Source: Euwallacea fornicatus
Taxonomy: Eukaryota; Arthropoda; Insecta; Coleoptera; Curculionidae
Assembly (NCBI RefSeq): GCF_040115645.1
Contig: NW_027096103.1
Coordinates: 1-64,000, forward strand
Direction: 5' to 3'
DNA: 64,000 nucleotides
Shown: one piece after another, positions 23,541 through 33,975 of the stretch
Layout: every line of letters begins with the position of its first letter
Position numbering within the stretch: the first letter of the stretch is position 1
Notes under the pieces: model-generated
Seen by the model: the letters and a program-made list of their open reading frames with translations, nothing else
The model's database searches: none
What the model was told of the DNA's origin: nothing
Translations under genes and position numbers: made by a program

Positions 23541-25069
23541 ACGATTTGGCGTTATTTCGCCAACGCTACAACCAATTTTGTTCAAATCGCCTCCTTTTGG
23601 CAAAATAAGCATAATAAGGCCTTAAACGGCAAATCGTCAATTTGGCTCTAATAGAAGCGGCACTTTTTGGCCAAATCTTATGATTTGGCGATATCTCGCA
23701 AACGCTACAACCAATTTTGTTCAAATCGTCTCCTTTTGGCAAAATAAGCATAATAAGGCCTTAAACGGCAAATCGTCAATTTGGCTCTAATAGAAGCGGC
23801 ACTTTTTGTCCAAATCGTACAATTTGGCGATATCTCGCAAACGCTACTACCAATTTTGTTCAAATCGTCTCCTTTTGGCAAAATAAGCATAACAAGGCCT
23901 TAAACGGCAAATCGTCAATTTGGCTCTAATAGAAGCGGCACTTTTTGGCCAAATCTTATGATTTGGCGATATCTCGCAAACGGTACAACCAATTTTGTTC
24001 AAATCGTCTCCTTTTGGCAAAATAAGCATAATAAGGCCTTAAACGGCAAATCGTCAATTTGGCTCTACTAGAAGCGGCACTTTTTGGCCAAATCGTACAA
24101 TTTGGCGATATCTCGCAAACGCTACAACCAATTTTGTTCAAATCGTCTCCTTTTGGCAAAATAAGCATAATAAGGCCTTAAACGGCAAATCGTCAATTTG
24201 GCTCTAATAGAAGCGGCACTTTTTGGCCAAATTGTACAATTTGGCGATATCTCGCAAACGCTACAACCAATTTTGTTCAAATCGTCTCCTTTTGGCAAAA
24301 TAAGCATAATAAGGCCTTAAACGGCAAATCGTCAATTTGGCTCTAATAGAAGCGGCACTTTTTGGCCAAATCTTATGATTTGGCGATATCTCGCAAACGC
24401 TACAACCAATTTTGTTCAAATCGTCTCCTTTTGGCAAAATAAGCATAATAAGGCCTTAAACGGCTAATCGTCAATTTGGCTCTACTAGAAGCGGCACTTT
24501 TTGGCCAAATCGTACAATTTGACGATATCTCGCAAACGCTACAACCAATTTTGTTCAAATCGTCTCCTTTTGGCAAAATAAGCATAATAAGGCCTTAAAC
24601 GGCAAATCGTCAATTTGGCTCTAATAGAAGCGGCACTTTTTGGCCAAATCTTATGATTTGGCGATATCTCGCAAACGCTACAACCAATTTTGTTCAAATC
24701 GTCTCCTTTTGGCAAAATAAGCATAATAAGGCCTTAAACGGCAAATCGTCAATTTGGCTCTACTAGAAGCGGCACTTTTTGACCAAATCGTACAATTTGG
24801 CGATATCTCGCAAACGCTACAACCAATTTTGTTCAAATCGTCTCCTTTTGGCAAAATAAGCATAATAAGGCCTTAAACGGCAAATCGTCAATTTGGCTCT
24901 AATAGAAGCGGCACTTTTTGGCCAAATCTTATGATTTGGCGATATCTCGCAAACGCTACAACCAATTTTGTTCAAATCGTCTCCTTTTGGCAAAATAAGC
25001 ATAATAAGGCCTTAAACGGCAAATCGTCAATTTGGCTCTACTAGAAGCGGCACTTTTTGACCAAATCGT

Positions 25070-25176
25070 GTAAATCGTACGATTTCGTGCTATTTCCGTC
25101 ATTCTTAACAATACTGTGCTTAAAAATAGTCAAATCCGTGAAATCGGCGAGTTTCGTCGGAAATTGCCCGAAAACC
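25070..25176 (-). repeat. 107-bp insert in a long monomer, copy 5
   Basis: Same insert, 1636 bp after copy 4 (eleven monomer steps, one of them long). No further copy occurs until 57.1 kb. Confidence 0.85.
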
Positions 25177-28100
25177 ACGATTTGGCGTTATTTCGCCAAC
25201 GCTACAACCAATTTTGTTCAAATCGCCTCCTTTTGGCAAAATAAGCATAATAAGGCCTTAAACGGCAAATCGTCAATTTGGCTCTAATAGAAGCGGCACT
25301 TTTTGGCCAAATCTTATGATTTGGCGATATCTCGCAAACGCTACAACCAATTTTGTTGAAATCGTCTCCTTTTGGCAAAATAAGCATAATAAGGCCTTAA
25401 ACGGCAAATCGTCAATTTGGCTCTAATAGAAGCGGCACTTTTTGTCCAAATCGTACAATTTGGCGATATCTCGCAAACGCTACTACCAATTTTGTTCAAA
25501 TCGTCTCCTTTTGGCAAAATAAGCATAACAAGGCCTTAAACGGCAAATCGTCAATTTGGCTCTAATAGAAGCGGCACTTTTTGGCCAAATCTTATGATTT
25601 GGCGATATCTCGCAAACGGTACAACCAATTTTGTTCAAATCGTCTCCTTTTGGCAAAATAAGCATAATAAGGCCTTAAACGGCAAATCGTCAATTTGGCT
25701 CTAATAGAAGCGGCACTTTTTGGCCAAATTGTACAATTTGGCGATATCTCGCAAACGCTACAACCAATTTTGTTCAAATCGTCTCCTTTTGGCAAAATAA
25801 GCATAATAAGGCCTTAAACGGCAAATCGTCAATTTGGCTCTAATAGAAGCGGCACTTTTTGTCCAAATCGTACAATTTGGCGATATCTCGCAAACGCTAC
25901 TACCAATTTTGTTCAAATCGTCTCCTTTTGGCAAAATAAGCATAACAAGGCCTTAAACGGCAAATCGTCAATTTGGCTCTAATAGAAGCGGCACTTTTTG
26001 GCCAAATCTTATGATTTGGCGATATCTCGCAAACGCTACAACCAATTTTGTTCAAATCGTCTCCTTTTGGCAAAATAAGCATAATAAGACCTTAAACGGC
26101 AAATCGTCAATTTGGCTCAAATAGAAGCGGCACTTTTTGGCCAAATCGTACAAATTGGCGATATCTCGCAAACGCTACAACCAATTTTGTTCAAATCGTC
26201 TCCTTTTGGCAAAATAAGCATAATAAGGCCTTAAACGGCAAATCGTCAATTTGGCTCTAATAGAAGCGGCACTTTTTGTCCAAATCGTACAATTTGGCGA
26301 TATCTCGGAAACGCTACTACCAATTTTGTTCAAATCGTCTCCTTTTGGCAAAATAAGCATAACAAGGCCTTAAACGGCAAATCGTCAATTTGGCTCTAAT
26401 AGAAGCGGCACTTTTTGGCCAAATCTTATGATTTGGCGATATCTCGCAAACGGTACAACCAATTTTGTTCAAATCGTCTCCTTTTGGCAAAATAAGCATA
26501 ATAAGGCCTTAAACGGCAAATCGTCAATTTGGCTCTAATAGAAGCGGCACTTTTTGGCCAAATTGTACAATTTGGCGATATCTCGCAAACGCAACAACCA
26601 ATTTTGTTCAAATCGTCTCCTTTTGGCAAAATAAGCATAATAAGGCCTTAAACGGCAAATCGTCAATTTGGCTCTAATAGAAGCGGCACTTTTTGTCCAA
26701 ATCGTACAATTTGGCGATATCTCGCAAACGCTACTACCAATTTTGTTCAAATCGTCTCCTTTTGGCAAAATAAGCATAACAAGGCCTTAAACGGCAAATC
26801 GTCAATTTGGCTCTAATAGAAGCGGCACTTTTTGGCCAAATCTTATGATTTGGCGATATCTCGCAAACGCTACAACAAATTTTGTTCAAATCGTCTCCTT
26901 TTGGCAAAATAAGCATAATAAGGCCTTAAACGGCAAATCGTCAATTTGGCTCAAATAGAAGCGGCACTTTTTGGCCAAATCGTACAATTTGGCGATATCT
27001 CGCAAACGCTACAACCAATTTTGTTCAAATCGTCTCCTTTTGGCAAAATAAGCATAATAAGGCCTTAAACGGCAAATCGTCAATTTGGCTCTAATAGAAA
27101 CGGCACTTTTTGGCCAAATTGTACAATTTGGCGATATCTCGCAAACGCTACAACCAATTTTGTTCAAATCGTCTCCTTTTGGCAAAATAAGCATAATAAG
27201 GCCTTAAACGGCAAATCGTCAATTTGGCTCTAATAGAAGCGGCACTTTTTGGCCAAATCTTATGATTTGGCGATATCTCGCAAACGCTACAACCAATTTT
27301 GTTCAAATCGTCTCCTTTTGGCAAAATAAGCATAATAAGGCCTTAAACGGCAAATCGTCAATTTGGCTCTAATAGAAGCGGCACTTTTTGGCCAAATCGT
27401 ACAATTTGGCGATATCTCGCAAACGCTACAACCAATTTTGTTCAAATCGTCTCCTTTTGGCAAAATAAGCATAATAAGGCCTTAAACGGCAAATCGTCAA
27501 TTTGGCTCTAATAGAAGCGGCACTTTTTGGCCAAATCGTACAATTTGGCGATATCTCGCAAACGCTACAACCAATTTTGTTCAAATCGTCTCCTTTTGGC
27601 AAAATAAGCATAATAAGGCCTTAAACGGCAAATCGTCAATTTGGCTCTAATAGAAGCGGCACTTTTTGTCCAAATCGTACAATTTGGCGATATCTCGCAA
27701 ACGCTACTACCAATTTTGTTCAAATCGTCTCCTTTTGGCAAAATAAGCATAACAAGGCCTTAAACGGCAAATCGTCAATTTGGCTCTAATAGAAGCGGCA
27801 CTTTTTGGCCAAATCTTATGATTTGGCGATATCTCGCAAACGCTACAACCAATTTTGTTCAAATCGTCTCCTTTTGGCAAAATAAGCATAATAAGGCCTT
27901 AAACGGCAAATCGTCAATTTGGCTCAAATAGAAGCGGCACTTTTTGGCCAAATCGTACAAATTGGCGATATCTCGCAAACGCTACAACCAATTTTGTTCA
28001 AATCGTCTCCTTTTGGCAAAATAAGCATAATAAGGCCTTAAACGGCAAATCGTCAATTTGGCTCTAATAGAAACGGCACTTTTTGGCCAAATTGTACAAT

Positions 28101-28658
28101 TTGGCGATATCTCGCAAACGCTACAACCAATTTTGTTCAAATCGTCTCCTTTTGGCAAAATAAGCATAATAAGGCCTTAAACGGCAAATCGTCAATTTGG
28201 CTCTAATAGAAGCGGCACTTTTTGGCCAAATCTTATGATTTGGCGATATCTCGCAAACGCTACAACCAATTTTGTTCAAATCGTCTCCTTTTGGCAAAAT
28301 AAGCATAATAAGGCCTTAAACGGCAAATCGTCAATTTGGCTCTAATAGAAGCGGCACTTTTTGGCCAAATCGTACAATTTGGCGATATCTCGCAAACGCT
28401 ACAACCAATTTTGTTCAAATCGTCTCCTTTTGGTAAAATAAGCATAATAAGGCCTTAAACGGCAAATCGTCAATTTGGCTCTAATAGAAGCGGCACTTTT
28501 TGGCCAAATCTTATGATTTGGCGATAACTCGCAAACGCTACAACCAATTTTGTTCAAATCGTCTCCTTTTGGCAAAATAAGCATAATAAGGCCTTAAACG
28601 GCAAATCGTCAATTTGGCTCTAATAGAAGCGGCACTTTTTGGCCAAATTGTACAATTT

Positions 28659-28662
28659 GGCG
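28659..28662. other. Target-site duplication GGCG, left copy
   Basis: GGCG immediately precedes the LTR end AGTTATTTTT. It is matched by GGCG right after the other LTR, and both belong to the satellite motif TTTGGCGATATC. Four base pairs is normal for Gypsy-group integrases. Confidence 0.9.
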
Positions 28663-28868
28663 AGTTATTTTTCAGATTAAATAAAGCAGCTTTTAAAAAA
28701 TCACTAATTTATTAAACTGAAATTAACCTGAACAAGAATCACGTAAAACGTGCAGCGAGAATGAACGAATACAAACAACAACGCTTATACAGTCAACCTC
28801 TTATTTATACCTAGGCTAGCGCTACGTCACAGCATTTATGCTGATGCCGTCGTATCTATACTGTAACA
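28663..28868 (-). repeat. 3' LTR (206 bp)
   Basis: Direct repeat of 34540-34745. In element orientation it starts TGTTACAGTATAG and ends GAAAAATAACT, with short inverted ends (TGTTA/TAACT). It holds a TATA box (28802-28809) and an AATAAA polyadenylation signal (28708-28713). The U3-R-U5 borders cannot be fixed from sequence alone. In this position the LTR would supply the polyadenylation site of the genomic transcript. Confidence 0.95.
28708..28713 (-). terminator. Polyadenylation signal AATAAA in the 3' LTR
   Basis: TTTATT on the plus strand, AATAAA in element orientation (context AGTTTAATAAATTAG), about 90 bp downstream of the LTR TATA box. It is the only canonical signal in the LTR that I noticed. 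Transcripts started in the 5' LTR would end near here. Confidence 0.65.
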
Positions 28869-28879
28869 CCTCCATCCTC
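28869..28879 (-). promoter_or_regulatory. Polypurine tract (second-strand primer)
   Basis: In element orientation GAGGATGGAGG directly abuts the 3' LTR start TGTTACAG. The tract is purine except for one T. Its position is that of the RNase H-resistant primer for plus-strand DNA synthesis. Confidence 0.7.
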
Positions 28880-28910
28880 AGATGGTCATATAAACCCTAG
28901 TTTCTATGAC

Positions 28911-30455
28911 CTAAAATACAATAGTTTCTTGGTTAACATTTGTTTTGGGTTTTACATTCAAAGGCCATAGATACTTGGCTAACAATGCTAGTATTAATAT
29001 ACCTATTATAACATAAAGCAGAATTGTCCAAATGCTAGTTCTATCATAGTAAATATTTTCGTCTAATAACTTAGTATTTTCTATTTTCTGTTGATTTACT
29101 TCCTCTTGTAATTTAACAATCTTGTTCATGTCTATTTGACTTAAATTAGGTAATTTAATTTCCTTATGTGATACTTGATACTTATAATTAGGGGTAACAT
29201 TTGGTAATGGTACATTTTGAAATTCTATTTTCTTATTTCCATAGTCGCTTAAAGTAATATTTCCTATCTTAAGTTGACATTTCTGGTCTAAATCTATTAA
29301 TTGTGTTCCATGTAATAAAATGTTAGTCTGTGTTTCCTTACAAATTTCTAATCCTATAACATCTTTATTTGTTATCACGATCCATTTATTTTTGTCTACC
29401 CTTTGAATTTGTATGTTCTTGATATCTATATATACGGGATTACAATTTTTAATATCGGCTTCGTATCTTAATAATTTTACTTCACAAGGTATATAGTCAT
29501 TAAAGTTTTCAGGGTGGACATCAGAGCATAGGTATTCGTGTGTAGCGATACTTTGACAGGGTCGATTAACATAGTTAAATGTTTTATCATTTATAATTAG
29601 GTACTCGAAACTTGGTACTATCACTTTGTAAGAATTGCCGTATTTTACAGGCAACGGAAACAATCGAAATAGATTATAAGCTTGAGCCTCCACTAAAGGA
29701 ATTTCGATAACGAAAATTATCGCATAATCTTTTGCGTAGCTTTTTATTTCCATGGTGTTTTCTAATTTTAACAGATTATCAATGTCCGGTTCGAATGGCA
29801 ATTTCTCGGGTTTTACTTGGGTCTGAACAAGTTGTAGTTCTTTTAGAAGCAGGTTTGCATCGATTATGTTATTATGAAAGGTATTTATTTTAGCGAATGT
29901 AATGGCTTCTTGTATGTCTGATATGATATCGTAGATATTCTGGTAGAAAGTTGTGATTTGGGTGATGATCATGTGGATACGAAAGAATTCAAAAAGGTTC
30001 GTTTCTTCAATGTCGACTTGATTTATAACGTCAATAATCTGTTTGATTCGCGATTCTAATACGATTTGATTATGCGATACATTTTTGATTGTATCTTGAA
30101 AGTTGTTCATCGCTTTATCGAGGAGGGTTGCTTGTTTGTCTAGTGCTAGTTTTAAATTATTTTGATTAGCTTTAAGTACCTCGATGTTATGATCAATGCG
30201 TATCGCATCTTCTTGGTCCAAATTCCCTGTTACTGTTTTGATGAATGAACCTAATGCGTTGATCAAGGCTCGTTTTGTCCGCATTCTGGTTGGTAAAATT
30301 TGATTTAGTTGTGCATTAATTTTTTGCCTTAGATTATTGGTGACGATAAAGGAGTTGTGAAATTCAATTTTATAATGTGTAGCCTTATTCATAGTTTCTT
30401 GGAGCATGTCATATTTTAGATTAATGTCAGAAAATTCCTTTATCAATTTGGTCAT
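28911..30455 (-). CDS. env: Errantivirus-type envelope (fusion) protein, 514 aa from first ATG
   Basis: Membrane glycoprotein of env-bearing Gypsy-group elements, related to class I fusion proteins of the baculovirus F type. A furin-like site RTKR lies at residues 59-62, followed by a small-hydrophobic stretch that fits a fusion peptide. Long helical, leucine/isoleucine-rich segments follow, then a cysteine-containing middle region. A single membrane span covers about residues 475-492, with a short tail of about 20 residues. There is no internal stop. The predicted start has no signal peptide. The frame is open upstream to about 30620, overlapping the end of pol, but contains no other ATG. 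In relatives env is made from a spliced RNA, so the true N terminus may come from elsewhere, or this copy lacks it. Confidence in the family is good; function is untested. Confidence 0.87.
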   Translation of the reverse strand: MTKLIKEFSDINLKYDMLQETMNKATHYKIEFHNSFIVTNNLRQKINAQLNQILPTRMRTKRALINALGSFIKTVTGNLDQEDAIRIDHNIEVLKANQNNLKLALDKQATLLDKAMNNFQDTIKNVSHNQIVLESRIKQIIDVINQVDIEETNLFEFFRIHMIITQITTFYQNIYDIISDIQEAITFAKINTFHNNIIDANLLLKELQLVQTQVKPEKLPFEPDIDNLLKLENTMEIKSYAKDYAIIFVIEIPLVEAQAYNLFRLFPLPVKYGNSYKVIVPSFEYLIINDKTFNYVNRPCQSIATHEYLCSDVHPENFNDYIPCEVKLLRYEADIKNCNPVYIDIKNIQIQRVDKNKWIVITNKDVIGLEICKETQTNILLHGTQLIDLDQKCQLKIGNITLSDYGNKKIEFQNVPLPNVTPNYKYQVSHKEIKLPNLSQIDMNKIVKLQEEVNQQKIENTKLLDENIYYDRTSIWTILLYVIIGILILALLAKYLWPLNVKPKTNVNQETIVF

Positions 30456-30538
30456 GTCGAATATTTGAATGAAGCTCCAATGATTGGTCGTTTTCTGAGC
30501 GTTGCCTAATTTATAGGGTAGTATGCCGGGATTAGTGT

Positions 30539-32746
30539 TTAGGTCGTGGTATTGGGGTTTTCCGTGTGTAAAGGGCCATCTGTAATAAGGGGTTTCTTTA
30601 GTTCTTTTATGTGGACTATTTCAATTTTATATGGGCTTTTGGTGTTTTTAATTTTTACCTTGTTGTGTTCCAATTTTTCTATGATTACGTACGGCCCGCT
30701 GAATCTAGGTTTATTTTTATTCCTAGGGTTTAGGTTTTTGTAAACCTTTTGATTTAACTTAAAATCCATTGATTCGTTACCTTCGACATTCCTTTTCGCT
30801 AAAGTGTTTTCTTTACTTTGGTTTGTTTTTTCCACAATTTTGTCATACATGGTGTTTACTTTATCTTTGTGCGATGAAACATAGTCAGAATAGAACGTTG
30901 TGGTTACTAAGTCAAGGGGATCTCTAGAATTTGTATGCCCTAATATAATTTCGTGGGGTGTATATTTCGTAGTGCTATGGACCGTACTGTTATAAGCTAT
31001 TATGGCATATGTTATCAATTCGTTAAGTGGTTTAGTATTATCCTTTTGCTTTAAGATTCTAAGATGTTCTATTATAGTGGAATGAAAGCGTTCGATGGGT
31101 GAATTCGATTCGTGATGTCTCGGGGTCGTAAAGTGAATGTTTATCTTCTGTGTTTTTAATAATTCTTTTAATAGTAAATTGTTAAATTCTTTACCATTGT
31201 CACAAGTAATTTCTTCAGGACAACCGAAAAATGAAAAGAAATTAATGAGTTTATCACAAACCGACTTTGCGTTTTTGTCATAGGGATAAGCTTGTCCGAA
31301 TTTGGAAAATTTGTCAAATATTGTTAAGAAATTTTGATTTTCGAATATAAATGTGTCCATATGAATCATCTGGAATGGTTTGCTGGGTGTTTCGGTTCGT
31401 ACGAGTGGAATGTATGACCTTAAGCGGCTATATTTGTTGGTTTGGCAGATTACACAATCATTAATGTACCGAGTTACGTCTTTTTTTATGTGGGGCCAGT
31501 AATATAGTTTTTTAAGTCGCTCGCAAGTTTCTTCTATTCCTCTATGATTCTGTTTTCCTTCGTGTTGATACTTAATAAGCATAAGCTTTTCCTCAAGTTC
31601 AGAAATATTGTTAAGTAATTTTGTGCAGATTATGATTTTTAAATTTTGGAAGTATTCTAAACATACTTCAGTAAATAATGAAATAAAGTCTTTATCGAAA
31701 AAATAAACATAGAAGGGTTTTCCGGAAGTCATATATTCCTGAATAAATTGTTTTATTATTTTAAAATCGTAAGGTAATTCTACATTGTAAATCAAGTTGT
31801 TTTCGAATTTTTCACTATTGCATTTAATTCGCAAGTGAGCAGATCTTTTTATTAAGAATTGTGACGGTTTGTTGTTTATGGCTTCGTCAAGAATGCTTAC
31901 GCCAGCGTTCTCACGGTCGGGCTGATGACTGTGGACGGTTTCATCGGAATCGCACGTGTCGGGAAGTCTTGCCGGATGGATTCGGATATCAGATACAATG
32001 TTTATATTTTGCTGACTAGGACCAGGTCTATTCGTAACATCGTCGTTAACCTGATCTAAATTTTCCGTTTGATTTTCTAAGTACTCCAGGATGTTTGCGT
32101 CAGCATCACCGGGATTATTAACCACTGATTCGTTATCGTAAATGTTTAATTGAATACGAGACAATGCATCCGCGTTTGTATTTTGACGTCCTATCTTTTG
32201 ATAAGGAATAATTCCGTAACCTTCGGTAAATTTAACAGGAATTTGTATCTTTTGTATACTTCTAGGGGCGATGATATGGTTCATATTAGGACAATGGAGT
32301 TTTTTAAACTGAGGTTTTTTCGTATCGTGACAAATAGGTATTTCTACATTGGGTAGTTTCAGTGTATTAGCTTTAAAGTCTAGGTTAGCATTTAGTTGTT
32401 TAATAAGGTCTAGTCCTATAAGTCCGTCAAATTTATCAGAAAAGTTAAACAGAAAGAATTTGTGAGACCCGGAAGTTTGAAATGTTGGAAATATAGGCAA
32501 TGATGCTATTTCACTATGGAATGATGTCGCATGTGCTGTTTGAACTTGGAAGGGTTCTTCTGAGATAGAATGGGGAAAGTATTCGTAGGCAGTTTCGGGT
32601 TTAATGAAGCTTCTAGTACTTCCAGTGTCTAATAAAAATTTGGCTTTGATTTCAGGGATAAGAATGTAAGGGAGTTGAATGTCATTAGTATTGAGTAGTA
32701 TTATGTCATGTCCGTATTTCGGCTGGTTGACGGAAAATTCAAATTT
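30539..32746 (-). CDS. pol: Pol polyprotein with in-frame loss of RT and RNase H (protease-integrase)
   Basis: Continuous -1 frame of 735 codons after the proposed gag-pol shift site. The aspartic protease shows LLDTGST (DTG codons at 32621-32629) and GLIGLDLI. A short linker typical of the region before reverse transcriptase then runs directly into RQNTNADALSR, the C-terminal end of RNase H. The join lies near 32186-32194. No RT motif such as YxDD and no RNase H catalytic core is present. The integrase is complete in outline: an HHCC zinc domain (about 31440-31570, ending CVICQ), a DD35E triad with codons at 31355-31357, 31199-31201 and 31091-31093, and a GPY-type C-terminal motif (FSGPY). 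The protein could process polyproteins and integrate DNA but cannot make cDNA. The frame overlaps gag at its start and env at its end. Confidence 0.93.
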   Translation of the reverse strand, partial: KFEFSVNQPKYGHDIILLNTNDIQLPYILIPEIKAKFLLDTGSTRSFIKPETAYEYFPHSISEEPFQVQTAHATSFHSEIASLPIFPTFQTSGSHKFFLFNFSDKFDGLIGLDLIKQLNANLDFKANTLKLPNVEIPICHDTKKPQFKKLHCPNMNHIIAPRSIQKIQIPVKFTEGYGIIPYQKIGRQNTNADALSRIQLNIYDNESVVNNPGDADANILEYLENQTENLDQVNDDVTNRPGPSQQNINIVSDIRIHPARLPDTCDSDETVHSHQPDRENAGVSILDEAINNKPSQFLIKRSAHLRIKCNSEKFENNLIYNVELPYDFKIIKQFIQEYMTSGKPFYVYFFDKDFISLFTEVCLEYFQNLKIIICTKLLNNISELEEKLMLIKYQHEGKQNHRGIEETCERLKKLYYWPHIKKDVTRYINDCVICQTNKYSRLRSYIPLVRTETPSKPFQMIHMDTFIFENQNFLTIFDKFSKFGQAYPYDKNAKSVCDKLINFFSFFGCPEEITCDNGKEFNNLLLKELLKTQKINIHFTTPRHHESNSPIERFHSTIIEHLRILKQKDNTKPLNELITYAIIAYNSTVHSTTKYTPHEIILGHTNSRDPLDLVTTTFYSDYVSSHKDKVNTMYDKIVEKTNQSKENTLAKRNVEGNESMDFKLNQKVYKNLNPRNKNKPRFSGPYVIIEKLEHNKVKIKNTKSPYKIEIVHIKELKKPLITDGPLHTENPNTTT
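32186..32194 (-). other. Junction of the internal pol deletion
   Basis: In element orientation, codons for the protease-RT linker (GIIPYQKIG) are followed at once by codons for the RNase H terminus (RQNTNADALSR). In complete Gypsy-group pol genes these are separated by the whole reverse transcriptase and RNase H, usually well over 1.5 kb. The join keeps the reading frame and leaves no scar or inserted bases that I can see. Confidence 0.85.
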
Positions 32747-33975
32747 TCTTCCTCGTTTTTATAATCACTGTAGTAATTAGGGTCGGGACTTAAATCACTA
32801 TCTACGCGGGGGTTTTCGTGATTGTTACAAAAAGAGTAATCGCTAGTGAGGGTAAGTTCTTCGGGTGATTGGGGAAGAACTTCCTGGTTATATAGCTCTT
32901 GACTAATAAAATTTCTTCTCGGATTGTGAATAACGGTATTCCCAGAACTAGTATCCATTGGTTCTACGGGGTTTCGATTAATATTTGATTTGTGAGATCT
33001 TTGACCGAATGGTGGTCTAGGTGAAAAAGGGGTTCTTTGAGAGTTACCGGATTGGTTATTGAAAGAGAAATTTGGTCTTGGTTGATAATTATGATTATTG
33101 AAACTATTAAATTGGGGTCTGGAAAAGTTTGCGTGGTTAAAATTAGAATATGATGTCCTTAAGGAGTTTGGTTGATTAAAGTTGGGGAATGTTGGTCTCG
33201 AAAAACCGTTGTGTTGTGTGTAATTCGAAAAGGGGTTAGGAGAATAATTATTCTGAGGTCCTTGAGTATTGACTGGATAAATAGGGGTTTGGTGAAAGTT
33301 ATGTGAAAAGTTAGATCTACCTGTAGATCTGACGTTGGGTTTAAATTGTCTATTGAAATTTCCAGTGTTTTGCCCAAAGTTCTGAACATTTTTAAACTGT
33401 ACGAAATTCTCTTCTTCTCTAACAAATGACATAGCCTGTTCTATACTATTAGGGGATTTTAATCTGACTACTAGTTGTAAATTATATGATAATCCGTTAA
33501 TAAAAGTTTTCAAAGCGAACTCATCGTAGTGTTTTATTTTAATAAGCTTAGTTTCGTTACTATCGGAGCTTGCATTTAACTTTGAAAAAAGTAAGCTTCG
33601 AGAATCTTGAATTCTCATGCCGAATTGCAAAGGGCTTTCATTTTTAAATGGCTTTAAATTAATTAGGTCTTGGATAAGACAGTCAATCGATCGTTGATCC
33701 GAAAAACTAATTATCAAAACTTCTTTAATGAGACTCCAAGTGTTCAATTCGATACGTGAAGATATTAAATCTGCAGCTCTACCTGTTAGCTTGCTAAGAA
33801 TAGTGTCAAATAAACAGACATTAATGGTATCACCGGGTTCTGTTCGATTGTAAAATGCCTTTAGTAAATTTTCTACGGCGGTTATAAATCTATTCAATAG
33901 TCTCGGATTCCCATCGAAAAGGGGAATATTATCAGACTGATATTTCAAGAGTTGATAATTCACTACTGGAGGCAT
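32701..33975 (-). CDS. gag: Gag polyprotein of the Gypsy-group element (424 aa)
   Basis: Structural protein that forms the intracellular particle and binds element RNA. The N-terminal half is helical and matches the retrotransposon Gag capsid style, with a tryptophan-containing NTWSLIKEVLIISFSDQ block and an ESPLQFGMRIQD block. The C-terminal half, from about residue 195 to 340, is low complexity and rich in Asn, Phe, Pro, Gln and Arg, followed by an acidic end. There is no CCHC knuckle, as in insect errantivirus Gags, where the basic Asn/Arg-rich tail probably binds RNA instead. The ATG at 33975 follows the leader and is the first in this frame that begins with family-like sequence. The stop overlaps the start of the pol frame, so pol would be made by -1 frameshifting. 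No disruption is seen. Confidence 0.9.
   Translation of the reverse strand: MPPVVNYQLLKYQSDNIPLFDGNPRLLNRFITAVENLLKAFYNRTEPGDTINVCLFDTILSKLTGRAADLISSRIELNTWSLIKEVLIISFSDQRSIDCLIQDLINLKPFKNESPLQFGMRIQDSRSLLFSKLNASSDSNETKLIKIKHYDEFALKTFINGLSYNLQLVVRLKSPNSIEQAMSFVREEENFVQFKNVQNFGQNTGNFNRQFKPNVRSTGRSNFSHNFHQTPIYPVNTQGPQNNYSPNPFSNYTQHNGFSRPTFPNFNQPNSLRTSYSNFNHANFSRPQFNSFNNHNYQPRPNFSFNNQSGNSQRTPFSPRPPFGQRSHKSNINRNPVEPMDTSSGNTVIHNPRRNFISQELYNQEVLPQSPEELTLTSDYSFCNNHENPRVDSDLSPDPNYYSDYKNEEENLNFPSTSRNTDMT
32740..32746 (-). promoter_or_regulatory. Candidate -1 ribosomal frameshift site AAATTTG
   Basis: In gag frame the codons read GAA AAT TTG, which fits X XXY YYZ (A AAT TTG). Sliding back one base gives AAA TTT GAA and enters the pol frame, which is open from 32758 (just after a TAA) down to the pol stop. 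The gag stop is 36 bases further on. I did not identify a convincing downstream pseudoknot. Confidence 0.6.

Larger units (their letters stand above)
21074..28662 (-). repeat. 139-bp satellite array, reverse orientation, with long monomers
   Basis: The same monomer as the left array, but reverse-complemented. It holds about 50 copies, five of them lengthened to 246 bp. Monomers carrying TTTTTGTCCAAATCG and ACGCTACTACC variants are frequent here, which separates this block from the far-right array. It ends at the GGCG target duplication of the LTR element and resumes in register on the other side, so the LTR element landed inside one continuous array. Confidence 0.97.

Noticed and set aside
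28740..28860. LTR dyads (CACGTTTTACGTG and AGCATAAATGCT) as known transcription-factor sites
   Set aside because: They are palindromic but I cannot match them to a specific factor with confidence, so they are only mentioned with the LTR.
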